Assembly (NCBI GenBank): GCA_023705905.1
Contig: BPTK01000007.1
Span: 1-41,666, forward strand
Direction: 5' to 3'
DNA: 41,666 nucleotides
DNA from: Candidatus Heimdallarchaeota archaeon
GTDB taxonomy: Archaea > Asgardarchaeota > Heimdallarchaeia > Heimdallarchaeales > Heimdallarchaeaceae
In this document: in pieces, positions 15,957 through 24,520 of the stretch
Layout: each line of letters opens with the position of its first letter
Numbering within the stretch: position 1 is the stretch's first letter
Program-made: the position numbers and the translations under genes
The notes under the pieces: model-generated
Databases searched by the model: none
What the model saw: only the letters and a program-made list of their open reading frames with translations
Told to the model about the DNA's origin: nothing

Positions 15957-17357
15957 ATGAAAAAGCTCTCAATTCGTTTCAGAGTAGGATTTGATTTAAT
16001 AATCGAAGCTGAAGAAGAGATAACAGACTCAGCTCTACTAAAGATAATGAAAATAAATCCCAAAAAAGAGAATGAATATCGAGCTGCACCCCACAAATAC
16101 AAAGAAATTACTAGCATCCTTAAAGAAAAAAATGTAACATTAATTACTGATATCTTAAAGGATTCAGCTCTTACTCATGAATATGTAACTAGAATGAAAC
16201 TTAAGCTAGATCTTAGGCCTTATCAAGAACAAGCTATTTCTGAATTTTCTGAAAACAAAGGTAGGGGGGTTGTAATCTTGCCAACAGCAGCAGGGAAAAC
16301 AATCATAGGTTTCAAGATAATCGAAAAACTCAAACAGAAAACACTAATTATCGTTCCCACAAAAAACTTGCTGTATCAATGGATTGATCATTTGACTAAG
16401 TATACCTCTTTATTAAAAAATATGATTGGTCAAGTAGGAGATAATGTCAAAGAAATTAAGGAAATCACTGTTACTACATATGATAGTGCGAGACTAAATC
16501 TCAATTTATTCAGAAAAATATTCAATTTGGTAATTCTAGATGAGGCACATCATGCAGCAGCAAAAGAAACAATTAAGGTACTTGAAGGGCTTCCAGCTGA
16601 ATATAGGTTAGGATTAACTGCTACTCCTGACAGATCTGACAAGGGGGAAGAGTTACTTTTCAAATTTATTGGAAAACCAATTATTGTAGCTAAGATTTCT
16701 GATTTAGCTGAAAACGGTTTTATTGCAAAACACCAGCTGAAAACAGTAAAAGTCCCACTAACTGAAGAGGAGAGGGTGCAATATGACAAAAAGATGGGAA
16801 TATACCGAGGATATTTGAGGAAAAGAAAAATTCAGATACGTTCTCCAGAAGATTATGAACGCTATCTTATCTTTAGAGTCAATCAAGACGTGGAAGCGAA
16901 AGAAGCTCTGGATGCTCATAGAATCGCAAGAAATATTGTCTATTCGTCTCAATCTAAGCTAGACAAGATGGAGGAATTATTAGATAAACACAGTAAAGAC
17001 AAAATGATCATATTTTCTGAATTCAATGATATGGTGTACTCTATTGGAAGGAAACATCTGATACCAATTATTACACATGAAACAAAGAGCTCTGAACGAG
17101 AGGAGATCCTGAATATGTTTAGTTTAGGAGAATACACTAAGATTGTAACTGGAAGAGTTCTTGATGAAGGATGGGATTGTGGGTCTGTTAATGTTGGTAT
17201 TATCGTAAGTGGTACTGGACAAGCTAGACAGTTTATACAGAGATTAGGGAGAATTCTTAGACCGAAGGAAGGAGAAGCGATCCTCTATGAATTAGTTACA
17301 CCTGATACGATAGAAACAGGGACAGTAAAACGAAGAAAGAAGGCTGATGTGATATAA
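15957..17357 (+). CDS. xpb: XPB/Rad25-type superfamily 2 DNA helicase
   Basis: The 466-residue protein has the SF2 motifs in order: Q-like LRPYQEQAI, Walker A PTAAGKT (Ala replaces the common Gly), DEAH box LDEAHHA, TATP, and motif VI QFIQRLGRILRPKEG. An N-terminal damage-recognition-like region of about 80 residues precedes the first RecA lobe, as in archaeal XPB. A basic insert between the lobes (YRGYLRKRKIQIRS) may correspond to the thumb. The downstream gene for Bax1 overlaps by one base (TAATG), the classic XPB-Bax1 pair. The helicase and nuclease act together on DNA bubbles in repair. The protein is cytosolic. Confidence 0.92.
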   Translation: MKKLSIRFRVGFDLIIEAEEEITDSALLKIMKINPKKENEYRAAPHKYKEITSILKEKNVTLITDILKDSALTHEYVTRMKLKLDLRPYQEQAISEFSENKGRGVVILPTAAGKTIIGFKIIEKLKQKTLIIVPTKNLLYQWIDHLTKYTSLLKNMIGQVGDNVKEIKEITVTTYDSARLNLNLFRKIFNLVILDEAHHAAAKETIKVLEGLPAEYRLGLTATPDRSDKGEELLFKFIGKPIIVAKISDLAENGFIAKHQLKTVKVPLTEEERVQYDKKMGIYRGYLRKRKIQIRSPEDYERYLIFRVNQDVEAKEALDAHRIARNIVYSSQSKLDKMEELLDKHSKDKMIIFSEFNDMVYSIGRKHLIPIITHETKSSEREEILNMFSLGEYTKIVTGRVLDEGWDCGSVNVGIIVSGTGQARQFIQRLGRILRPKEGEAILYELVTPDTIETGTVKRRKKADVI

Positions 17358-19084
17358 TGAGACTTGCACTATCAGATTTTGAGTTTGACATACGCGGATC
17401 AGGATCTACTGCTGTATTTTTACCTTTCTATCTAAAATACGAGGATAATAACAGGGTTCAAACTTTTATCAATCTACTTGAAGATAATTTGCTCAAGAAA
17501 AGGTCAGAAATACCTTTAGAATCATTAGAAGGTCTGTTTATTACTGAAAAAATCTCTAAAGCTTTGTTAACCTCATTAAACAGATATTACCAATTCCAGA
17601 GTCAAACTATTAACGAAATAGTGGGACTAGAGGTGAAAGTAGGGACAGAATCAAAGGAGGGGTCAGTAGATATAGCAAAGTTCCTGACACAAGCAAGTGA
17701 TATAAACAAAGATATTAGCAGAATGTCTGCCGCTCAGATCAGATCAGTTGTTTTTGAAATTGTAAACAGAAACAATAAGGGTTATGTTAAATTAGCTGAA
17801 AGAGAAGAAATAATCAAACAGATTGAGAAGAATCTCAAAATTCCGAAAAATTCGCTAGATAAACTCCTTTATCACGATGTTGATTCTGAAAGAAAATTGG
17901 TTAAAAGAGAGGTTGTTGAAACCGCTAAGGTCATCGGATGGTATAATTATGATGCTATAGAAACCACTTTAGCTTATGCATTAGATTTACAAATTAAAAC
18001 TCCCAAACTTCCAGGTTATATTGCGAAGAATGTTGTTTATATTTCTAAGAGAAATTATGTTTTTACAGAAATAGCTTTGGAGGGAGATGGGTATGTTTTA
18101 ACTATAATTCCTCCGCTTGAGATGTTTAAAGAGAAAGGAGGATGGGGTAAGAACATCAGTAATGTTGCCATGTATATTATACGAAATTTGCTAAAGGAAA
18201 AAATTGAGTTTCAACTTCAAGCAATTATAATGCCAAGAAAAAGAAAAGCGGTTTTTACTTTAAATTCAAAAAATCTACCTGTTCTCCCCACATTCAGAAC
18301 AGAAGATGATGATACAATTAAGCCTGAGATTGATTCAAAAATAGAAGATAGATTCTTGAAAACATGGAAGAACTATCAAGGATGGAAAACTCAACCAGAG
18401 CCAGATGCACTTATCATAGGTAAGAAAATGTATATCCCAGATTTCTTACTTGAAAGAGGTGGAAAAAACATATATGTGGAGATTGTAGGGTTTTACACAG
18501 CAAAGTACATCCAAAAGAAGAAGAGCCAGATGAAAGAACTATCTAAGCTAAATATGCCAATTCTGTATTTAGTAGATCAAAACATCTTACCAAATTTCAC
18601 CGACTTAAGAGATGTTATCTTACTACCCTATATTGGAACAACGGTTCCTTCTAGTGAACTAGTGAAAATATTAGAGAGCAATTATTCAGACTTTGAAGAA
18701 AGACTACCTAAATTCATGGAAATTATAGGAGAGATATGCTCTGATTTAAACGAGAAAAAAAGCCTTATCACTCTACAACAAGTTGAAGAAAAATTACATG
18801 CTTATTCAGCTAAAGAAGTAACAAGAGTACTCGCAGAAGTTAAAATTAAACAGCTCATTCAGAAGAATTCAATTGTAACTATCCCTAGTTTTGGATTAGT
18901 TTCAGAGAAAATTATTACGGAAGTTGAAACATATCTCAAACAGATGAAGAGAGTGCTATTAACTACACTTAAAGAAAAGTTTCCCAACTATAAGGAGGCT
19001 GCAATAGCTATCAGTCAGCACATTGGGTGTAGAATTCATTGGAAATCAATTGAAGTAGTGGAAATAATAGCACCAAGGAAGTAA
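17357..19084 (+). CDS. bax1: Bax1 nuclease, XPB partner (DUF790)
   Basis: This 575-residue protein follows XPB with a TAATG overlap, so translation is probably coupled. An N-terminal helical segment (LSDFEFDIRGSGSTAVFLPFY) is typical of DUF790. A restriction-enzyme-like nuclease core lies near residues 350-390, with YIPDF and IYVEIVGFYTAKYIQKK giving the D...E-x-x-G-F arrangement and a catalytic lysine region. In characterised archaeal pairs Bax1 binds XPB, stimulates its unwinding and cuts DNA at bubble junctions. About 100 C-terminal residues (KKSLITLQQVEEKLHAYSAKE onward) resemble a helix-turn-helix array. No truncation was seen. Confidence 0.9.
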   Translation: MRLALSDFEFDIRGSGSTAVFLPFYLKYEDNNRVQTFINLLEDNLLKKRSEIPLESLEGLFITEKISKALLTSLNRYYQFQSQTINEIVGLEVKVGTESKEGSVDIAKFLTQASDINKDISRMSAAQIRSVVFEIVNRNNKGYVKLAEREEIIKQIEKNLKIPKNSLDKLLYHDVDSERKLVKREVVETAKVIGWYNYDAIETTLAYALDLQIKTPKLPGYIAKNVVYISKRNYVFTEIALEGDGYVLTIIPPLEMFKEKGGWGKNISNVAMYIIRNLLKEKIEFQLQAIIMPRKRKAVFTLNSKNLPVLPTFRTEDDDTIKPEIDSKIEDRFLKTWKNYQGWKTQPEPDALIIGKKMYIPDFLLERGGKNIYVEIVGFYTAKYIQKKKSQMKELSKLNMPILYLVDQNILPNFTDLRDVILLPYIGTTVPSSELVKILESNYSDFEERLPKFMEIIGEICSDLNEKKSLITLQQVEEKLHAYSAKEVTRVLAEVKIKQLIQKNSIVTIPSFGLVSEKIITEVETYLKQMKRVLLTTLKEKFPNYKEAAIAISQHIGCRIHWKSIEVVEIIAPRK

Positions 19085-19166
19085 AAATAAAGAATCCTGC
19101 AATAAATCACTGTTTTTTCATTAAAAATGCGAAAAGTTCTTTTAATTTCAGTGTAAACAAAGGATA

Positions 19167-19958
19167 ATGTCTGAAAAAATAGCTATAATTGGTGGATCAG
19201 GGGTTTATGATCTAATCAAGAAAGCAAGTAAGGTATCCGTCAAAACCCCATATGGGAAAGTAGACACTATTAAGAAAACTATGTATAAGGAAAAAACGAT
19301 TTATTTTCTTCCTCGGCATGGACCAAAACATTCCGTTCCACCTCATCTCATAAATTATAGAGCTAACATATATGCTCTCTACAGTCTAGGTGTGAAAAAA
19401 ATCTTTTCTACAAATGCAGTAGGCTCTATTGATTTAAGCATTAAACCAGGAGATTTTGTGGTGCCTGACCAGATAATTGATATGACAAAGGTTAGACCGC
19501 TGACATTTTTCGATGGGACTACAAAAGTTAAGTTTGAAGATGGTTCCATCAGAAAGGGTGTTGTACATCTAGATTATACTGATCCTTACTGCACAAATCT
19601 TCGAAATATGTATATTAAAGCTGTTGAGGACATAGGAGAGATGGTTTACACAAAGGGAGTCTATGTTTGTTCTGAAGGACCTAGATTTGAAACACCAGCG
19701 GAAGTCACTATGTATCAAAAGATGGGTGGAACCTTAGTAGGAATGACTACAATTCCTGAAGCAATTCTGGCAAGGGAATTGAAGATGTGTTATTCAACTC
19801 TCTGTCTCATAACTAACTTTGGTGCGGGTATGCAAGAAAAAATAACCCATGAAGAAGTTGTAGGAATTTTTGAACAAAAGACAAATCAAGTTAAGGAGAT
19901 AATGAAGAAAATTATTGCAGCAGAAATTTCAACTGTTAAGTGTACTTGCATAAATTAG
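19167..19958 (+). CDS. mtnP: S-methyl-5'-thioinosine/adenosine phosphorylase (PNP/MTAP family)
   Basis: The 263-residue protein matches the MTAP/PNP family: IAIIGGSGVYDL with the phosphate-loop Ser, FLPRHGPKHSVPPH, NAVGSI, EGPRFETPAE and GMTTIPEA. The base-binding loop is LITNFGAGM. In this family an Asp-Tyr-Asp loop marks 6-aminopurine (methylthioadenosine) enzymes, while Asn at this place marks 6-oxopurine ones. So inosine-type or 5'-methylthioinosine substrates are more likely. The C-terminal Cys-x-Cys (KCTCIN) recalls the disulfide motif of thermostable archaeal homologues. It acts in methionine and purine salvage in the cytosol and stands as a single gene upstream of TBP. Confidence 0.85.
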   Translation: MSEKIAIIGGSGVYDLIKKASKVSVKTPYGKVDTIKKTMYKEKTIYFLPRHGPKHSVPPHLINYRANIYALYSLGVKKIFSTNAVGSIDLSIKPGDFVVPDQIIDMTKVRPLTFFDGTTKVKFEDGSIRKGVVHLDYTDPYCTNLRNMYIKAVEDIGEMVYTKGVYVCSEGPRFETPAEVTMYQKMGGTLVGMTTIPEAILARELKMCYSTLCLITNFGAGMQEKITHEEVVGIFEQKTNQVKEIMKKIIAAEISTVKCTCIN

Positions 19959-20004
19959 CAAAGCATTAAAGTAGAATAATGAAAAAAACAATTTTACCGG
20001 AAAT

Positions 20005-20021
20005 AGAGTAGAAGCTACTCT
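20005..20021. terminator. hairpin between the phosphorylase and TBP genes
   Basis: AGAGTAG-AAG-CTACTCT is a perfect 7-bp stem with a 3-nt loop, 47 nt after the phosphorylase stop. It may end the upstream transcript or bind a regulator. No long T-run follows directly. Confidence 0.35.
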
Positions 20022-20074
20022 TACCCATTCTATTTGTTAAAGATTGATAGTTTGATTTCTCACTTTTGCAAAAA

Positions 20075-20120
20075 GCTTTATAAAGCGATGTTGATTTGTT
20101 GCACATATCTTATATAAATA
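20075..20120 (+). promoter_or_regulatory. TBP promoter: TATA box plus upstream TATA-containing palindrome
   Basis: CTTATATAAATA at 20109-20120 is a strong TATA box about 25-30 bp before the start codon at 20142, implying an almost leaderless mRNA. Upstream, GCTTTATAAAGC (20075-20086) is a perfect 12-bp palindrome that itself contains TTTATAAA. It could be a second TATA element, or a site where TBP controls its own gene. Confidence 0.55.
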
Positions 20121-20141
20121 ACTTAGAGTTGGAATATCAAA

Positions 20142-20720
20142 ATGGCCCCTAAACTTGATTTTGGAATAGTAATACAAAATGTTGTTGCAAGTATCAATCT
20201 TTTTACAACCATTGATCTTGTTACTTCGTACCAAACTTTGATAGATGATGATGAACTTTTCGTCAGTTATAATCCTGAAACATTTCCAGGTCTCATCCTA
20301 AAGATTAAGAATCCAAAGATTTCCAGTCTTGTTTTCAGTTCTGGAAAACTAGTTTTAACTGGAGCTAAATCCACACAAATGGTTCATGAAGGAGTACTAC
20401 AAATGATTAAAATACTCCGTACAGTTGGAACAAAAATTACCGAAGAACCAGAAATCATTGTTCAAAATATCGTTGCTTCTGGTCATTTCAATCACAGAAC
20501 CATTAACTTAGAGTTAGCTGCATTATGGCTTGAGCACTCCATGTATGAACCAGAACAATTCCCAGGTTTGATTTATAGATTAGCTGAACCTAAAACAGTA
20601 CTATTATTGTTCCAATCTGGAAATCTTGTTTGTACAGGTGCAAAAACAGAGGAACAAGTACGTCAAGCTGTTGAAAACACCTACAACACACTCGATGAAA
20701 TCAATGCATTTGATTTCTAA
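20142..20720 (+). CDS. tbp: TATA-box-binding protein
   Basis: The 192-residue protein shows the twofold TBP repeat. Repeat 1 has IVIQNVVASINL, YNPETFPGLILKIKNP and FSSGKLVLTGAKS. Repeat 2 has IIVQNIVASGHF, YEPEQFPGLIYRLAEP and FQSGNLVCTGAKTEEQ. It binds the TATA box and recruits TFB and RNA polymerase. Length equals that of other archaeal TBPs, and the acidic C-terminus (DEINAFDF) is usual in archaea. It is monocistronic, with a strong TATA box just upstream and T-rich sequence (CTCTTTTTTCTTTTCC) after the stop, where it meets the convergent PLP-enzyme gene. Confidence 0.97.
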   Translation: MAPKLDFGIVIQNVVASINLFTTIDLVTSYQTLIDDDELFVSYNPETFPGLILKIKNPKISSLVFSSGKLVLTGAKSTQMVHEGVLQMIKILRTVGTKITEEPEIIVQNIVASGHFNHRTINLELAALWLEHSMYEPEQFPGLIYRLAEPKTVLLLFQSGNLVCTGAKTEEQVRQAVENTYNTLDEINAFDF

Positions 20721-20744
20721 CAACTCTTTTTTCTTTTCCTTTAT

Positions 20745-21941
20745 TCATACTATTTTTGAGAGAGCTTGATCCATATCCTCAATTAAATCATCAATATCCT
20801 CAAGACCTATTGACATTCTTATCATTGTATCAGGTATTTCTATTGCTAATCGCTCTTCTTTTGTAAGTTGTTGATGAGTGGTGAAAGCTGGATGTGTAGC
20901 TAGGGTTTTTGTAGTACCGAGATGACCAGTGTGGATAATTAAATCAAACGCATCAATTACATTTTTTGCATCTAGAAGTTCCCCTTTTGTTACAAATGAA
21001 AGAAGAGAACTAAATCCTGATAGTTGCTTCTTTGCTAATTCATGTTGAGGATGACTTTTCAGTCCTGGATATTGAACTGTTTCAACTTTGGAATGATCTT
21101 CAAGATATTCTGCAAATGCTTGGGTATTTTCACAATGCTTCTTCATTCGGAGACTTAAGGTTTCCATTCCAAGAAGTAATAACCAGCTATTGAAGGGGCT
21201 GATTGAAGGACCGATATTTCTATAATCTTTTTCTCTTAGTTCATCTATATACTCACTTGATCCTGCAACTACACCAGATATACAAGTAGAGTTACCGCTC
21301 AAGTACTTAGTTGCTGAATGAACAATTATGTCTGCACCTAATTTTACTGGCTGTTGAAGAACAGGAGTAGCAACTGTATTATCAACAATAAGAGGTAGCT
21401 CGTTCTCATGAGCTAATTTTGCTAGAGCAGGAATATCTGCAACAAACAGATTCGGGTTAGAAGGAGTTTCAACATAGAGAAACTTAGTTTCTGAACTGAT
21501 AGCTTCAGACCAATCTTCTATGTTCTCTGGATTAGAGACAAACCTCGCTTGAAAACCCATTTTGGGAAATGTTTCAGAAAAGAGTTTGTTTGAACCGCCA
21601 TAAATTTTACTAGGGCTTAAGAAACTATCTCCTTTGTTTAAAAGTTGTAAGCAAGCAATAAAAATTGCAGACATGCCAGAAGATGTGGCTAGAGATTTGT
21701 CAGTTAATTCGAGAGCTGCAAGTCTCTCCTCAAAAATAGCATTCGTAGGGTTATCCATTCTTCCATACATGTGACCTTCGATCTCATAACGGAAGAGTTT
21801 AGCAGCATATTCAGCACTCTCAAATGGATAAGCTACACTCTGATATATAGGAGGAGCGATAGTATTTGTTTTTAGAACATCGTGTCCAGCATGAACACAC
21901 AGAGTATCAAACTTGTACTTTCGTTTATCTAACTCAGGCAT
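20745..21941 (-). CDS. Cys/Met metabolism PLP-dependent enzyme (gamma-synthase/gamma-lyase type)
   Basis: The 398-residue protein is a full-length member of the cystathionine gamma-synthase/gamma-lyase/O-acetylhomoserine sulfhydrylase family. The PLP lysine is Lys212 in HSATKYLSG, and Asp187 in IVDNTVATP pairs with the cofactor nitrogen. MYGRMDNPTN and SSGMSAI hold the phosphate contacts, and KTLATHPAFTTH is the C-terminal substrate loop. It handles homocysteine, cystathionine or O-acyl-homoserine chemistry. The exact activity is not decidable by eye. It is divergent from the RING-type gene, sharing a 100-bp promoter region, and could link with the 5'-methylthio-purine salvage enzyme nearby in methionine metabolism. 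Confidence 0.9.
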   Translation of the reverse strand: MPELDKRKYKFDTLCVHAGHDVLKTNTIAPPIYQSVAYPFESAEYAAKLFRYEIEGHMYGRMDNPTNAIFEERLAALELTDKSLATSSGMSAIFIACLQLLNKGDSFLSPSKIYGGSNKLFSETFPKMGFQARFVSNPENIEDWSEAISSETKFLYVETPSNPNLFVADIPALAKLAHENELPLIVDNTVATPVLQQPVKLGADIIVHSATKYLSGNSTCISGVVAGSSEYIDELREKDYRNIGPSISPFNSWLLLLGMETLSLRMKKHCENTQAFAEYLEDHSKVETVQYPGLKSHPQHELAKKQLSGFSSLLSFVTKGELLDAKNVIDAFDLIIHTGHLGTTKTLATHPAFTTHQQLTKEERLAIEIPDTMIRMSIGLEDIDDLIEDMDQALSKIV

Positions 21942-21996
21942 GAATTGCTCTTCATGTCGTACTTCTTAAGGTTTTCAGAAATTTCATAAGTAGAAC

Positions 21997-22017
21997 AGTA
22001 TATGCGATAGTATATAA
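21997..22017. promoter_or_regulatory. bidirectional promoter with repeated AGTATAT
   Basis: AGTATAT-GCGAT-AGTATATAA places two copies of AGTATAT 5 bp apart between the divergent PLP-enzyme and RING-type genes. Read forward, AGTATATAAGT lies about 25 bp before the start at 22042; read in reverse, ACTTATATACT serves the PLP gene. The two transcripts probably compete or are co-regulated. Confidence 0.45.
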
Positions 22018-22041
22018 GTTGGGAAAATAAATAATTAGACA

Positions 22042-23070
22042 ATGACAGAGAGAAAAAAGAAACAAGTTAATTTTATGGATAAAATACTTGGACCTGCACA
22101 AAAAGAGGCAGGTTTTGGCATCTTTATAGCATTTGGAGAGGAAGAATCGAAGGATTTGCGTTCAGAACAAAGAAAAATTTATGGGGATTCGGGACTAAAA
22201 GCTGAATCTGTAATCACATACACAATTGATGGTTATATTGCAAAAATAGAAGAAGAACTGAAGAGAGAAGCACTAAACGATGAAGAGAGATCTGTAAAAA
22301 CAGAGAATCTGTTATTTGCTACAAACATCAAGGTATCTTTACGGAGTTTAGATATTCCAGATGTTAAAATAACAGAAATTAACAATGAATTTAGATTATC
22401 ATTTGATTCTTCAAAACAGACCAAATATCCTTTCTTTTTGCAGTTTTTTATCAGATATGAACGAGATGGTAGTATAGTTCTAGATGGACTTTTCAAGAAA
22501 ATTCATCCCTTTAAGGTTTCAATAAGATCTTTTGAGGATAAAGCTAAGAAAGAAGGTCAAGATAGTTTTGAAGATCTTAATGATCAGTTCCTCATAAATT
22601 CTAATGACGATTTACTTGTTAAATCTCTATACCAGAATTCAAGAATAACTCAGAAGTTAATTGCATTATCGTCAAATCTTGAGTTAATCATGGTTAATCG
22701 AAAATATTTTGTTGTAACGTTTTACGATGTTGGGAATTTAATTGAAGTAATAGACTTACTAGGAGAACTGTATAATGAATTTGTGAATCAACAAACTGGT
22801 TTGAAATCTGTAACTTACATCAAATGTTTCGATTGTGGAGAGGATCTTGATGAAAATGACGAGAAATGTCCTAACTGTGATGCGAATAGACCTAGATGTG
22901 CTATCTGTTTGTTAGACTTACAACCTGCTGAAAAAGAAGAAATTGTTCAAATGCCTTGTTGTGGAGTTTATGGGCATAGAGAACACGTTCTGATGTGGGT
23001 CGAAAGAGCTCATACTTGCTCAAATTGTAAAACAAAAATGATTGATTGGTTGGATGAGTTAAATCGTTAG
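22042..23070 (+). CDS. RING-type zinc finger protein
   Basis: The 342-residue protein has about 255 residues of unrecognised mixed alpha/beta sequence followed by two zinc modules. The first is a zinc ribbon (Cys262-x2-Cys265, Cys276-x2-Cys279). The second has RING-type spacing: Cys286-x2-Cys289, then Cys306/Cys307, His312-x2-His315, a W-rich helix (VLMWVERAH) and Cys326-x2-Cys329. The MPCC...H..H..MW...TCSNC pattern closely follows a RING-H2 E3 ligase core (LPC.H.FH..C...W....TCP.C). In eukaryotes such domains recruit E2 enzymes. Asgard archaea have ubiquitin-like systems, but no ubiquitin, E1 or E2 gene is visible here. A structural zinc protein without ligase activity is also possible. Confidence 0.65.
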   Translation: MTERKKKQVNFMDKILGPAQKEAGFGIFIAFGEEESKDLRSEQRKIYGDSGLKAESVITYTIDGYIAKIEEELKREALNDEERSVKTENLLFATNIKVSLRSLDIPDVKITEINNEFRLSFDSSKQTKYPFFLQFFIRYERDGSIVLDGLFKKIHPFKVSIRSFEDKAKKEGQDSFEDLNDQFLINSNDDLLVKSLYQNSRITQKLIALSSNLELIMVNRKYFVVTFYDVGNLIEVIDLLGELYNEFVNQQTGLKSVTYIKCFDCGEDLDENDEKCPNCDANRPRCAICLLDLQPAEKEEIVQMPCCGVYGHREHVLMWVERAHTCSNCKTKMIDWLDELNR

Positions 23071-23126
23071 GTTTAACACTGTTTTTTCCCAACAATCCTT
23101 TTAAAACTAGAACCTTTTTTCTTCTC

Positions 23127-24464
23127 ATGAGCATTAATGATGTTTTTGAAAACATTGATGGTAGAAAACAAGAAAGTCAGAACATTCTTTTTGATTTACT
23201 ACGAATACCTAGTGTTGCTGCAAAAAACACTGGTCATGATGAAGCTATTGAATATCTTTCAAAGATATTTAGTGATGCAGGGTTTGACTATTTTATTGGT
23301 GAAACACCTACAAAACCCGTTTTCTGTGCAGAAATGAATGTTGGTGCCGATAAAACAATTCTGTTTTATGATCATTATGACGTTCAACCTGAGGATCCTT
23401 TAGATTTATGGGAATCTCCTCCCTTCGAACCCACTATCAGAGATGGTAAAATCTTTGCTAGAGGTGTATCTGACAATAAGGGAGAAATCGTCTGCCGACT
23501 ACAAGCGATTAAAGCTTACAATAAAATATATGACAAACCTCCAATTAACATCAAGTTTCTTATAGAAGGAGAAGAGGAAATCGGTTCTCCCAATTTGCCT
23601 TATTTCATTGAAAACAACAGAGATTTTGCTCTTAATGCTGATGGATGTGTTTGGGAGTTCGGCGGACGTACCAAGGAAGGGATTCAACAAATTTACCTAG
23701 GTGTAAAGGGGATTCTCTATATGCATTTTAGAACAAAAACCATTGAAAGAGATGTCCACAGTGGATATACACAATTTGTAGATAATGCTGCATATGAATT
23801 AACTTGGGCGTTATCCCAATTGAAGAACCGTGATGATGTTGTCTTAGTCCAAGGATTCTATGATAACATACCTGAACCAACTGAAGATGAACTAAAGGAA
23901 ATTGAGGAGTTTGATCTAAAAGAAAAGGAAATGAAAGAAACTTTTGGAATTGAATCATTCCGAATGGGTTTATCTGGTTTAGATATGAAAAAGAAATATT
24001 TCCTTGAACCAACTCTAAACATCTGTGGACTTTGGGCGGGATATCAAGGAGAGGGTAGTAAAACTGTAACTCCTAATGAAGCATTTGCAAAAGTGGATTG
24101 TCGGCTTGTACCTGGACAAGACGCAACAGATTTAGTTAGTAAAATCAGAGCACAACTAGATGCACTTCAGTTCAATCACATAGAAATTAGTAGTTGGGAT
24201 GGGTATCCTGCTGCAAAAACAAAGAGTACAACCCCTTTTGCTCAAGCCATTATTCAAACCTTTAGAGATGTTTACAAACATGAACCAATTGTGTGGCCCC
24301 TTGTAGGTGGATCTGGACCAATGTATCTTTTCGAGAATATTCCATGTGTTTCTATAGGAACGGGTCATCCAGATGGGAATGCTCATGCACCTAATGAGAA
24401 TCTGATAATAGAAGATTGGATTCAAGGGATGAAAACAATAGCTACTTTAATTCATACTTTTTAA
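23127..24464 (+). CDS. M20-family metallopeptidase (dipeptidase/deacylase)
   Basis: The 445-residue protein shows the M20/ArgE/DapE pattern. The first metal His and Asp are in FYDHYDVQP, the bridging Asp in GVSDNKGE, and the catalytic Glu pair in EGEEEIGS. A dimerisation lid domain follows in the middle (SGYTQFVDNAAYELTWAL). The final His is in GTGHPDGNAHAPNEN. The family removes C-terminal residues or acyl groups from peptides using two zinc ions. It resembles the carnosinase/CPG2 branch. It sits 56 bp after the RING-type gene and before a C69 peptidase, suggesting a small peptide-turnover group. Confidence 0.9.
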   Translation: MSINDVFENIDGRKQESQNILFDLLRIPSVAAKNTGHDEAIEYLSKIFSDAGFDYFIGETPTKPVFCAEMNVGADKTILFYDHYDVQPEDPLDLWESPPFEPTIRDGKIFARGVSDNKGEIVCRLQAIKAYNKIYDKPPINIKFLIEGEEEIGSPNLPYFIENNRDFALNADGCVWEFGGRTKEGIQQIYLGVKGILYMHFRTKTIERDVHSGYTQFVDNAAYELTWALSQLKNRDDVVLVQGFYDNIPEPTEDELKEIEEFDLKEKEMKETFGIESFRMGLSGLDMKKKYFLEPTLNICGLWAGYQGEGSKTVTPNEAFAKVDCRLVPGQDATDLVSKIRAQLDALQFNHIEISSWDGYPAAKTKSTTPFAQAIIQTFRDVYKHEPIVWPLVGGSGPMYLFENIPCVSIGTGHPDGNAHAPNENLIIEDWIQGMKTIATLIHTF

Positions 24465-24520
24465 ATTTTTAAGTTGGGAGAGCAAATTCTTTTTTAGTAA
24501 GTTAGATTTAACATTACTTG

